In this document: positions 19,805-25,573 of the stretch, in pieces | How positions within the stretch are numbered: the first letter of the stretch is position 1 | Layout: each line of letters begins with the position of its first letter | DNA from: Sulfuritalea hydrogenivorans sk43H | GTDB lineage: Bacteria; Pseudomonadota; Gammaproteobacteria; Burkholderiales; Rhodocyclaceae | Reading direction: 5' to 3' | Assembly: GCA_945870205.1 (NCBI GenBank) | Contig: CAMBRI010000019.1 | Coordinates: forward strand, 1 to 34,221 | DNA: 34,221 nucleotides | The notes under the pieces: model-generated | The model's database searches: none | What the model saw: the letters and a program-made list of their open reading frames with translations, nothing else | Told to the model about the DNA's origin: nothing | Program-made: the position numbers and the translations under genes

Positions 19805-20805
19805 AATCACTGCCCCTCGGCCCGCTGATGATCGATGTCGCCGGCCTCGATCTGTCCGACGCCGAGCGCGAACTCCTGGCGCATCCGCTGGTCGGCGGGG
19901 TCATCCTTTTCGCCCGCAATTACCGTGACACGCAGCAGCTTGCCGCACTGTGCGCCGCTATCCACGGTCTGCGCAGCCCGGCGCTGCCGATCGCCATCGA
20001 CCACGAAGGTGGCCGTGTGCAGCGTTGCCGCAGCGGCTTCACCCACGTGCCGCCGATGCGCCGCCTGGGCGAACTGTGGGACAACGATCCCGTCGCTGCC
20101 CGCCGCGCTGCCACCGACCTCGGCTATCTCCTCGCCGCTGAACTGCGTGCCTGCGGCGTCGACTATTCATTCACCCCGGTACTCGACCTCGACTGGGGCC
20201 CCAGCGGAGTCATCGGCGACCGCGCCTTCCACAAGAACCCGGACGCCGTGGCCGAGCTTGCCGGCGCACTGATCGCGGGCCTGCGCGCCGCCGGCATGGG
20301 CTGCTGCGGCAAGCATTTCCCCGGGCACGGCTGGGTCGCCGCCGATTCCCACCTCGCCATCCCGGTCGACGAGCGCAGCCTGGCCGACATGGAACCCGAC
20401 CTCACACCCTATCGGCACCTCAAGCTCGACGGCGTGATGCCGGCCCACGTCATCTACCCCAGGGTCGATCCGCGTCCCGCCGGCTTTTCGCCGGTCTGGC
20501 TGGAAAAGTTGCGCCATGAGTTCGGCTTCGACGGAGTCATCTTCAGCGACGACCTTTCGATGGAAGGCGCCGCCTTTGCCGGCAACATGGTGCAACGCGC
20601 CGAAGCCGCCTGGGCTGCCGGCTGTGACATGCTGCTGATCTGCAACGCGCCGGATGCCGTGGCTGACGTGTTGGCGAACTGGAAGCCGGTGCCAGATCCG
20701 CTGCGTGCTGCACGCATCGCGCGCATCGCACCGGGTTCGGCGTGGCAGCAGGATGCGACGCGCTACGCGGCGGGCAGGGCGGCGGTGGAGAGTCTCACGG
20801 CCTGA
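19801..20805 (+). CDS. nagZ: Beta-N-acetylhexosaminidase NagZ
   Basis: A 334-residue cytoplasmic glycoside hydrolase family 3 enzyme that removes N-acetylglucosamine from recycled anhydro-muropeptides. It shows AIDHEGGRVQR (about 65-75), the catalytic His/Asp loop KHFPGHGWVAADSH (171-184, H176) and the nucleophile D250 in FSDDLSMEGA. NagZ matters for induction of AmpC-type beta-lactamases in bacteria that carry them, because its products feed AmpR. This is the last of the conserved chromosome genes; accessory DNA begins after it. Confidence 0.95.
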   Translation: MKSLPLGPLMIDVAGLDLSDAERELLAHPLVGGVILFARNYRDTQQLAALCAAIHGLRSPALPIAIDHEGGRVQRCRSGFTHVPPMRRLGELWDNDPVAARRAATDLGYLLAAELRACGVDYSFTPVLDLDWGPSGVIGDRAFHKNPDAVAELAGALIAGLRAAGMGCCGKHFPGHGWVAADSHLAIPVDERSLADMEPDLTPYRHLKLDGVMPAHVIYPRVDPRPAGFSPVWLEKLRHEFGFDGVIFSDDLSMEGAAFAGNMVQRAEAAWAAGCDMLLICNAPDAVADVLANWKPVPDPLRAARIARIAPGSAWQQDATRYAAGRAAVESLTA

Positions 20806-20866
20806 GGGACGTGCTGCGCTGCGCTTAAAATCGGCGCTGGGCTTGACTCCATTTTCCGGATGGACT

Positions 20867-21178
20867 GTGCTTGACCTCAAGACCCAAATGATTGCCCTTG
20901 ATACCCTGCTGCCGAGCAAGAAGGTGCCGGACGGGGCGATGACATCCCGCAAGCTCCATCAGATCAAAGCCTCGATCCGGGAAGTCGGGCTGATTGAACC
21001 ATTATCAATATCACGGCCTGATGCCTTCAAGGACGAATTCCTCTTGCTCGATGGCCACATGCGCGTGCTGGCGCTACGGGAACTGGGCGAGGCCGAGGCG
21101 CCCTGTCTGATTGCTGCCGATGATGAGACCTATACTTATATGGCGGCCAAAGTTATGTTGCGGCGGCAGGCGACATGA
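20867..21178 (+). pseudogene. Truncated ParB/RepB-like nuclease-fold protein
   Basis: About 103 codons from GTG 20867 (ATG 20888 is an alternative start). The readable part is the N-terminal ParB-fold of the RepB/plasmid-partition type: MIALDTLLPSKKVP, KLHQIKASIREVGLIEPL, LLLDGHMRVLALRELGE, AEAPCLIAADDETYTY. In related proteins this continues into a helix-turn-helix region of 100 or more residues. Here it turns after TYTY (about 21139) into a short unrelated tail and stop, so the gene looks cut by a deletion or insertion. The frame upstream of 20867 is open back into nagZ but has no homology. It probably cannot bind DNA in the normal way. Confidence 0.6.
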
Positions 21179-21234
21179 CCGCATTCAGTGGGTTCGATCC
21201 TGAAGTGCCGCACATAACATCAGTCCGTGCGAAC

Positions 21235-21255
21235 CTGCGCAGATCGATTGCGCAG
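21235..21255. repeat. Perfect inverted repeat downstream of hicB
   Basis: CTGCGCA (21235-21241) and TGCGCAG (21249-21255) around GATCGAT. It lies 18 bases beyond the hicB stop. No T-run follows on either strand, so it is not a clear terminator; it may be a mRNA 3' stem or a protein-binding site. Confidence 0.5.
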
Positions 21256-21273
21256 TAACCCGTAGCATGTCCG

Positions 21274-21609
21274 TTAGCCTGGCTGAGCCGCGTGCTGCAG
21301 AACCTCAGTCGCCCATTGGTTCAGGCTCTTGCCTGCAGCCTGAGCAGCCACAAGTGCGCGACCATGAACCTCGGGCGGCACACGCAGCAGCAATTTGCCG
21401 GACGCTGGCTTCTCGGGGTGAATGCCTCGCTCCTTGCAGTCCGTCAGGTAGTCTTTGACCGCGAGCTCAAACTCGGCCCTCAGTTCTGCAACCGTTTCGC
21501 CATGGAAACTGATGATGTTGCGAATACCGAGAATTCGGCCAACGAAGAGATTGTCACGCTCGTCGTACTCGACGCGAGCGGTATAGCCTTTGTAGGTCAT
21601 GGTGTTCAT
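21274..21609 (-). CDS. hicB: HicB-family antitoxin
   Basis: A 111-residue antitoxin with the HicB N-terminal fold (YTARVEYDERDNLFVGRILGI, then the FHGETVAELRAEFELAVKDYL helix) and a C-terminal ribbon-helix-helix DNA-binding part (GKLLLRVPPEVHGRALVAAQ, SLNQWATEVL). It would neutralise HicA and repress the operon. An AGGAG sequence 7 bases before the first ATG at 21609 supports that start; an in-frame ATG lies three codons later. The ATG overlaps the hicA stop (ATGA), so the two are translated together, toxin first. Confidence 0.93.
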   Translation of the reverse strand: MNTMTYKGYTARVEYDERDNLFVGRILGIRNIISFHGETVAELRAEFELAVKDYLTDCKERGIHPEKPASGKLLLRVPPEVHGRALVAAQAAGKSLNQWATEVLQHAAQPG

Positions 21610-21860
21610 GGTTGCACTCCTGCTCGTTCCAATAGTTCACGGACTTCCTCAACCTGATAGCGTTTGGCCTCTTTACCTGGGTGTGGCCGGTGACAACGCC
21701 ACTGCTCGCCACTGAGTTCGATCCTGACACGCGACCCTTCGCGTTCGGATACAGAACCACCCAGGGCTTTGACAAGCGTCTCGATGTCAGCGAACACAAT
21801 GGACGCTGAAGTGGGCCGGGCAAAGATCGCCACAAGCGTCTTGCGGTGTTTGGTGTTCAT
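21606..21860 (-). CDS. hicA: HicA-family toxin (mRNA interferase)
   Basis: An 84-residue HicA toxin, a small dsRBD-like fold that cleaves mRNA when free of HicB. It has the MNTKHRKTL start common in this branch, IETLVKALGG, SRVRIELSG and the His-containing CHRPHPGKEAKRYQVEEVRELLERAGV end (H57 and H60 visible). Which His is catalytic in this branch I cannot say from sequence alone. It is upstream of hicB, the usual order. The promoter proposed at 21867-21895 would start transcription at or next to the ATG. Confidence 0.92.
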   Translation of the reverse strand: MNTKHRKTLVAIFARPTSASIVFADIETLVKALGGSVSEREGSRVRIELSGEQWRCHRPHPGKEAKRYQVEEVRELLERAGVQP

Positions 21861-21866
21861 CGGCTC

Positions 21867-21895
21867 ATGATAGCTAATAGTGATAGCACATGCAA
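21867..21895 (-). promoter_or_regulatory. hicAB promoter with overlapping direct-repeat operator
   Basis: On the minus strand TTGCAT (21895-21890), exactly 17 bp, then TATCAT (21872-21867). TGATAGC occurs twice on the plus strand (21868-21874 and 21881-21887), 13 bp apart, overlapping the -10 box and spacer, which suits HicB autorepression. Predicted start is at the hicA ATG (21860). Confidence 0.6.
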
Positions 21896-21896
21896 A

Positions 21897-22015
21897 TGCC
21901 GGCAGCTGATCGAAACCACACCGCCGCCGGCATTGACTCGACTACAAGCCGCGCATGAACGCCATCAGCGAAGGTACCGACCCCCGGACTTTTAGTCCAA
22001 TGGTCCCCTGAAATG
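21897..22015. other. Short gap without genes
   Basis: Between the hicAB promoter and the tRNA terminator. It contains an imperfectly placed inverted repeat (TGCCGGC 21897-21903 with GCCGGCA 21926-21932) and a small hairpin (GGACT 21986-21990 with AGTCC 21994-21998). No coding sequence seen. Confidence 0.5.
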
Positions 22016-22016
22016 C

Positions 22017-22043
22017 AAAAAGCCCAACCGCGATGGCTGGGCT
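22017..22043 (-). terminator. Terminator of the tRNA-Asn site
   Basis: On the minus strand a 9-bp stem with one G-U pair (22043-22035 with 22029-22021), a 5-base loop, then Ts (22020-22017). It lies 28 bases beyond the CCA end of the tRNA fragment, so it is the original terminator of the tRNA-Asn gene. Confidence 0.8.
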
Positions 22044-22071
22044 AACTGCAAGAACGGCAACAAAAAAATTC

Positions 22072-22120
22072 TGGCTCCTCGACCTGGGCTCGAACCAGGG
22101 ACCTACGGATTAACAGTCCC
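22072..22120 (-). tRNA. tRNA-Asn(GTT) 3' fragment (att site remnant)
   Basis: The minus strand from 22120 to 22072 reads as the 3' 49 bases of a tRNA-Asn: anticodon loop CTGTTAA with anticodon GTT at 22114-22112, then the variable region, the T-arm with GGTTCGAGCCC, the acceptor 3' strand TCGAGGAG and an encoded CCA (22074-22072). The 5' acceptor strand and D-arm are missing: the bases beyond 22120 do not resemble a tRNA. This is the structure left when an element integrates into a tRNA gene and duplicates its 3' end. The intact gene would then be at the far end of the element, to the right of the window. It is not a functional tRNA. Confidence 0.85.
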
Positions 22121-22183
22121 TTCAAAGCCCCTTGATTTGATTGGAAGATAACCAATCATTCAAGTTAAATCAGCGAGTTACCT

Positions 22184-22234
22184 TACCGCACTCTACCGCG
22201 TGTTACCGCTATTTGCTGCACTCACTGCAGCAAA
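22184..22234 (+). repeat. TACCGC iterons and adjacent inverted repeat at the element end
   Basis: TACCGC at 22184-22189, 22194-22199 and 22204-22209, each 10 bp apart, with a degenerate fourth copy (TGCTGC) at 22214-22219. A perfect 9-bp inverted repeat follows (TTTGCTGCA 22212-22220, TGCAGCAAA 22226-22234). The helical-phase spacing beside the att copy suits arm sites for an integrase or for the AlpA-like protein encoded downstream. Confidence 0.6.
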
Positions 22235-22389
22235 ATTGCAGCATCGCAGCCCGGAGTATACCCGACGCGGGGCAGAGTTCGCCGCAAGTGGAAATGAGTC
22301 GCATGAAACATAGCAGTAGCTCATGCGGCGGATTGACGGCGAGCACTATACTCAGTGCCGGTAGGTGCCGGCTAAACCAATCCTCGCTC

Positions 22390-22686
22390 ATGGAAAAGCT
22401 GCTGACCCCTCAGGATCTCGCAAACAAGACGGGACTCGCCGTTCAAACCATTTACAACCGCCGCTGCAACGGTGGATCGCTTCCGCGCTGTATCAATACT
22501 GGCCGTCTGATTCGATTTCGTCCATGTGATGTTGATGCATGGTATTCGCAAATGTACGAACTCCCTGCTGGTGAGAATGACCCGACTGATGCTATTGGAA
22601 ACCACACCGAAAAAAGCGAACCGCGACGTAGAGGGCGCCCCACCAAGGCAGAGCAGATTGCTCGCCGTAAGCCCAATCACTTCTGA
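22390..22686 (+). CDS. AlpA/excisionase-like HTH protein
   Basis: A 98-residue protein. Residues about 4-52 form a MerR-like winged helix (HTH_17 type): LLTPQDLANKTGLAVQTIYN, then a basic LPRCINTGRLIRFRPCDVDAWY. Proteins of this type act as excisionases or transcription switches in integrated elements. The tail has RRRGRPTKAEQIARR (80-93), an AT-hook-like GRP motif often seen in mobile-element proteins. I start at the ATG at 22390 because the upstream open frame (from 22141) is low-complexity and crosses the iteron region. A TATACT box at 22347-22352 could be its -10. The position just inside the element end supports a role in excision or its control; this is inference. Confidence 0.75.
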   Translation: MEKLLTPQDLANKTGLAVQTIYNRRCNGGSLPRCINTGRLIRFRPCDVDAWYSQMYELPAGENDPTDAIGNHTEKSEPRRRGRPTKAEQIARRKPNHF

Positions 22687-22922
22687 CTGTCACTTGTTTG
22701 GCCTAGCCGGAAGGCACACGTGCCGCTTCGGTAGATTGATGGAACTGGGCACCAGCTCACGCCGCCAGATGGACAGCTTCTGGTACAACAGATCAATCCG
22801 CAGCAGGAAGATGGGCGCTGGCGCCTTCACTGCTCGCAGGGGAACCCTGGTTACTATCGTGATCAACACCCGCAGCCGCTCGTCCGTCTCAGCCAGCCAG
22901 ATCAAGCGTCCATGGCTGCAAC
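22687..22922. other. Unassigned 236-bp stretch
   Basis: Two reading frames are open here in register on opposite strands. A minus-strand frame of 71 codons (22905-22690, TTG start) has strongly GC-rich third positions. A plus-strand frame of about 70 codons (from about 22733 to 22977) has a protein-like, Gln-rich sequence (DGQLLVQQINPQ, LHCSQGNPGYYRD) but no start codon. I recognise neither. A decayed gene fragment is the simplest reading. Confidence 0.3.
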
Positions 22923-23369
22923 CTATGATGCGCGTCCGTGCTCGGCTTCCCAGCCTTTACAGGCAAGCGCAATATAGCGTGGCACCGGTCGTGCTCCGGT
23001 GCCATAGGCACTCATGGTTCTGATCGTCATGCCGAGTGCTTCGGCCGCCTGGTTGAGAGTCAGCCCATAGCGCGCACGCCACTGGGCGAAGATGCGTGTG
23101 TTTTCATCAGGTGCGTTTTGCGCCTGGGCGTCGAGCCAGAGTGTGTCGGCACCGATTTGGATGTCGAGGGCGGGCCACTCCACGGCCCAACCATCCCCAT
23201 CCGTCAATTTAACCCCGGCAAAAGCCTTGGCATTGCGTAGAGGAGCCAGCCCAGGCGATTCTTCGAAGATTGGCGTGAAATCAACAGTGAAGACTCGACC
23301 GTCCGAAAAGGTTAGCCTTAGACGGAATTTTGCCAAAGCCCTTACCGCACTAAGACGCGGTCGTTTCAT
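22923..23369 (-). CDS. DUF2442 protein with C-terminal helix-turn-helix
   Basis: A 148-residue protein. Residues 1-82 match the DUF2442 pattern (FRLRLTFSDGRVFTVDFTPIF, then AKAFAGVKLTDG and WPALDIQIGADTLWLDA). Residues about 93-138 form an XRE-type HTH (RIFAQWRARYGLTLNQAAEALG, TIRTMSAYGTGARPVPRYIA). It lies directly downstream of a DUF4160 gene with an ATGA overlap at 23369-23366, which decides the start I give; ATGs at 23378 and 23387 are also in frame and have a GGAATGG-like upstream sequence. DUF4160-DUF2442 pairs are widespread in accessory DNA and are suspected toxin-antitoxin-like modules; function unproven. The HTH would let this partner autorepress. Confidence 0.8.
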   Translation of the reverse strand: MKRPRLSAVRALAKFRLRLTFSDGRVFTVDFTPIFEESPGLAPLRNAKAFAGVKLTDGDGWAVEWPALDIQIGADTLWLDAQAQNAPDENTRIFAQWRARYGLTLNQAAEALGMTIRTMSAYGTGARPVPRYIALACKGWEAEHGRAS

Positions 23370-23596
23370 GGATGCCATTTTTTCCATTCCTCCATCAGAT
23401 CGTTTCTGTGCGCGGATACCCACGCGAGCACTTCCTCACGAAGGCCACGTGGCCACTCGCCATGTGTGACCAATGTCGCCAGATCAACAATGACGTCAAA
23501 GCCGCCGCCAGTCAGATGAACATGCGCTGGACCGTGATCACGTTCGCGAACTTCCAACCGGTACTTGTTGTTGCGAAATCGCTGCTTCGTCGTCAT
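23366..23596 (-). CDS. DUF4160 protein
   Basis: A 76-residue DUF4160 protein. The family marker is the YRLEVRERDHGPAHVHLTGGG segment (about 12-32; HGPAHVHL corresponds to the usual HxPPHxHV), then FDVIVDLATLVTHGEWPRGLREEVLAWVSAHRNDLMEEWKKWH. The conserved histidines suggest metal or nucleic-acid contact, but no activity is established. First gene of a two-gene leftward operon with the DUF2442-HTH gene. The promoter proposed at 23605-23631 lies almost on its start codon. Confidence 0.8.
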   Translation of the reverse strand: MTTKQRFRNNKYRLEVRERDHGPAHVHLTGGGFDVIVDLATLVTHGEWPRGLREEVLAWVSAHRNDLMEEWKKWHP

Positions 23597-23604
23597 ATCG
23601 GTAC

Positions 23605-23631
23605 ACTATAGAAATAGTTTCCAATAGTCAA
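23605..23631 (-). promoter_or_regulatory. Promoter/operator of the DUF4160-DUF2442 pair
   Basis: On the minus strand TTGACT (23631-23626), 15 bp (short), TATAGT (23610-23605). Operator-like repeats overlap it: palindrome ACTAT-N4-ATAGT (23605-23618) and another ATAGT at 23624-23628, 10 bp on. Predicted start is 2 bases before the ATG at 23596. Confidence 0.45.
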
Positions 23632-23845
23632 TTGACGGCATTGTCGAATGGGGTTTCGAGTCTGAACGGGTAGCCGGGTTCGATCAATATGCCAGACACG
23701 GCTCAGCGCCTATGCAATAAGCCCGATGGCGAAGACCAGTCCCGCCAGCGGGAGCGGATGGAGGTACTGGATTGCAAAAGTGATGACCGGATCCATGGAA
23801 GTATCGTTGGCGGCGGGTTTCTTTGTGCGGTCAGAGTACGCGAAC
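23632..23845. other. 214-bp gap without a supported gene
   Basis: Holds the 31-bp transposon-related fragment at 23671-23701 and otherwise no feature I can support. A 28-codon hydrophobic minus-strand frame is discussed under rejected items. Confidence 0.4.
23671..23701 (+). mobile_element. Remnant of the same transposon as at 25421-25573 (5' end)
   Basis: 31 bases matching 25421-25451 at 25 positions, with an unbroken 13-base core TCGATCAATATGC. In the other copy this sequence spans the upstream edge and first codons of a transposase-like frame. Confidence 0.5.
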
Positions 23846-23874
23846 TTGCCAAAATTTGCCAAATGACGTACTGT
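23846..23874 (+). promoter_or_regulatory. parDE promoter with TTGCCAAA direct repeats
   Basis: TTGCCA (23846-23851), 17 bp, TACTGT (23869-23874). TTGCCAAA is repeated at 23846-23853 and 23856-23863, 10 bp apart, a likely ParD operator. Predicted start is about 23881, one base before the ATG chosen for parD. Confidence 0.5.
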
Positions 23875-23881
23875 GCAATTC

Positions 23882-24127
23882 ATGACGACAATGAACATTT
23901 CCCTCCCGGATTCGCTTAAGGATTTCGTCGATCACCAGGTCAGCACGGCCGGTTACGGCACATCGAGTGAATATGTGCGTGAGCTCATTCGCCGAGACCA
24001 GGACCGGCTGAAATTGCGCACCCTTCTTCTGGATGGCGCTCAATCAAAGGCGACCGGGCTTGGGGATGCGAACTACTTTGCATCGCTGCGGGCCGGTATC
24101 AAGAAGCGTCTTCCGGGCAATCGATGA
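23882..24127 (+). CDS. parD: ParD-family antitoxin
   Basis: An 81-residue type II antitoxin. The N-terminus is a ribbon-helix-helix (MTTMNISLPDSLKDFVDHQV, then GYGTSSEYVRELIRRDQ, residues 1-40) that would bind the promoter repeats at 23846-23863. The acidic/Gly-containing tail (about 50-75, LDGAQSKATGL) would wrap the toxin. An in-frame GTG at 23873 overlaps the proposed -10 box, so ATG 23882 is preferred; ATG 23891 is possible. ATGA overlap with the toxin gene. Confidence 0.88.
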   Translation: MTTMNISLPDSLKDFVDHQVSTAGYGTSSEYVRELIRRDQDRLKLRTLLLDGAQSKATGLGDANYFASLRAGIKKRLPGNR

Positions 24128-24438
24128 AACACATCGTTCGCCGCAAGCGGGCGGACCAGGATGTTCAGGAAGCCATCGATTACTACCTGCAGAATTCTCC
24201 GGAATACGTTCTGGCGTTCGTCGATGCGCTCGAACAAGCTTACCGCCACATTCAGCGCCAACCGGGCACCGGATCGTTGCGCTATGCGCATGAACTGAAT
24301 CTGCCCGGGCTTCGATTTTGGGGTTGCAAACGATATCCCTATCTGGTGTTTTACTTTGAGGGTCCGGATCAAATCGACGTCTGGCGTGTCCTGCATGGAA
24401 GCCGAGATATTCCTGGGTGGATGTCCGACGAAACATGA
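24124..24438 (+). CDS. parE: ParE/RelE-superfamily toxin
   Basis: A 104-residue toxin of the RelE/ParE fold: VRRKRADQDVQEAIDYYLQN with paired helices, GSLRYAHELNLPGLRFWGCKRYPYLVFYF (central sheet) and IDVWRVLHGSRDIPGW at the C-terminus. The VLHGSRDIPGW ending and ParD partner favour the ParE group, whose members poison DNA gyrase; RelE-type ribosomal cleavage cannot be excluded from sequence. Co-translated with parD. It is followed immediately by a transposase remnant. Confidence 0.87.
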   Translation: MKHIVRRKRADQDVQEAIDYYLQNSPEYVLAFVDALEQAYRHIQRQPGTGSLRYAHELNLPGLRFWGCKRYPYLVFYFEGPDQIDVWRVLHGSRDIPGWMSDET

Positions 24439-24446
24439 CCCGCTCC

Positions 24447-24512
24447 GACGGGACCGTGACGTTGAAATTCACGGTGGCAGAGGACGAGAGATACGCGTTC
24501 ATCGCGCGTAAC
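24447..24512 (+). mobile_element. Transposase remnant, copy A
   Basis: 66 bases, 61 identical to 25508-25573. The frame reads DGTVTLKFTVAEDERYAFIARN then stop. This matches the start of an integrase-core transposase family common in betaproteobacteria (residues about 15-35, where FIAR normally continues into an HTH region). Everything after IAR is missing. Family match is from memory and should be searched. Confidence 0.55.
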
Positions 24513-24566
24513 TGAATTCGTCTGAATGCCACGGCCCTCCAGCCTCGCCCGGGTTCGCCAGCTAAT

Positions 24567-24887
24567 TCAGGCAAAAACCACTGAAACGTGTGCTGGTGTC
24601 TTGGATCGCGAGGCAGACTTAATGACGATCTCGACATTGCGCCCTAGGCGGGTCAAGCAATCAAGCATCTTGGTTTCCGAGATCCCCCGGAACTGACCGC
24701 GCAGCATGTTGGACAGTTTGGGCTGGGGAATGCCCAATACCTTCGCTGCCTGAGCCTGCGTCAGTTTGCGTCGCTTGATTATCTCGCCGATCTTGGTCGC
24801 CAATTGGGCCTTGACCAGCATTTCCTCTGCGTTCTCCAATCCGAGATCGGCATAGACGTTGGTGCTTCCCGTTTCAATTTGGCTCAT
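24567..24887 (-). CDS. XRE-family antitoxin (HigA-like)
   Basis: A 106-residue protein with a central HTH (KIGEIIKRRKLTQAQAAKVL, then GIPQPKLSNMLRGQFRGIS, about 32-70) and the C-terminal CLTRLGRNVEIVIK strand found in antitoxins of the HTH_37 group. It lies downstream of its putative toxin with an ATGA overlap (24887-24884), the higBA order. It would bind the toxin and repress the promoter near 25259. Confidence 0.87.
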   Translation of the reverse strand: MSQIETGSTNVYADLGLENAEEMLVKAQLATKIGEIIKRRKLTQAQAAKVLGIPQPKLSNMLRGQFRGISETKMLDCLTRLGRNVEIVIKSASRSKTPAHVSVVFA

Positions 24888-25249
24888 GATCCTGCTCCTT
24901 CCGAATGTTGCTTCGCCAGTTTCATACGTCCTTCGACAATATCCATCTCGTGCTTCGGCGTACTGCTGCCCTTGTGCGACTTCTTCTGGAAACAGTGCAG
25001 GACATACACCGCTTTTTTGAAACGAACCGTATAGACCGCACGGTAGGTATTGCCGTCATCGTCTTCCACCACTTCCAGCACACCCGCCGAACCGAAGCCC
25101 TTGAGCACCTTGGCTTGATCCGATTTCAGACCCTTCTGGGCAAGGTGCAAGGCGTATCCCACAACGTCAATCACCGACGCCGGCATCGCCAGCAAATCCT
25201 TCTTCGCTGACGCTACCCATTCCAGAGGTTTGATCGATGGCTGACCCAT
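24884..25249 (-). CDS. RelE/HigB-like toxin (Gp49 family)
   Basis: A 121-residue protein of the phage-derived Gp49/HigB-like group: PLEWVASAKKDLLAMPASVIDVVGYALH at the N-terminus, then GSAGVLEVVEDDDGNTYRAVYTVRF and AVYVLHCFQKKSHKGSSTP, the classic RelE-fold core with basic active-face residues. Members cut mRNA on ribosomes or act similarly. Toxin-first order with the XRE antitoxin downstream. The start at 25249 follows a TATAAT box by only 9 bases. Confidence 0.87.
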   Translation of the reverse strand: MGQPSIKPLEWVASAKKDLLAMPASVIDVVGYALHLAQKGLKSDQAKVLKGFGSAGVLEVVEDDDGNTYRAVYTVRFKKAVYVLHCFQKKSHKGSSTPKHEMDIVEGRMKLAKQHSEGAGS

Positions 25250-25258
25250 ACGGGCGGA

Positions 25259-25264
25259 TTATAC
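25259..25264 (-). promoter_or_regulatory. -10 box of the higBA-like operon
   Basis: A perfect TATAAT on the minus strand (25264-25259). The -35 region (25287-25282, TAGCCG) is poor, so an activator or only weak expression is possible. Predicted start about 25252, three bases before the toxin ATG. Confidence 0.45.
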
Positions 25265-25420
25265 CCAAATGGATATCAGCCGGCTACAGAGAGCCTGATC
25301 CAATGTGGTAAGTGCCTGAAGGCGGGGCGTATTCCCAACGAAGTGAAATGAGCCTGACGGAAGAATTCTGAGGTCGAATTGAGGAGTGAGTTGATCATCA
25401 CAGGGATGGTGATCGACGAT
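25265..25420. other. 156-bp gap without genes
   Basis: Between the higBA-like promoter and the transposase remnant. Contains GATATC next to the promoter; no coding sequence or clear structure seen. Confidence 0.4.
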
Positions 25421-25573
25421 TTGCCAGGGTCGATCAATATGCGAGGCATGGTGATCAAAATAAACGACGAACAGCTGCGTAGGTTGGCGGATTTACATGG
25501 ATTTCTGGACGGGACCGTGACGATGGAATTCATGGTGGCAGAAGACTAGAGATACGCGTTCATCGCGCGTAAC
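25421..25573 (+). pseudogene. Transposase remnant, copy B
   Basis: Reading from ATG 25439 gives MRGMVIKINDEQLRRLADLH, continuing GFLDGTVTMEFMVAED, then an in-frame TAG (where copy A has GAG) and RYAFIARN. This is the N-terminus of an integrase-core (DDE) transposase type whose members begin with DEQL..LADL..FLDGT and DERYAFI. The gene is dead: premature stop, and no sequence after IAR. Upstream bases 25421-25451 match the fragment at 23671-23701, and 25508-25573 match 24447-24512. Both longer copies end at the same base (CGCGCGTAAC). Confidence 0.6.

Noticed and set aside
20654-20866. N-terminal extension of the ParB-like gene
   Set aside because: It lies inside nagZ in another frame and is Arg-rich shadow sequence.
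22072-22120. Functional tRNA-Asn gene
   Set aside because: The D-arm and 5' acceptor strand are missing, so no cloverleaf can form.
22141-22389. N-terminal extension of the AlpA-like gene from 22141
   Set aside because: The extension crosses the iterons and an inverted repeat and has no domain; homology starts at the ATG at 22390.
23710-23796. 28-codon hydrophobic minus-strand frame (MDPVITFAIQYLHPLPLAGL...), resembling a type I toxin peptide
   Set aside because: No ribosome-binding site, promoter or antisense RNA signal seen; hydrophobic short frames are common by chance.
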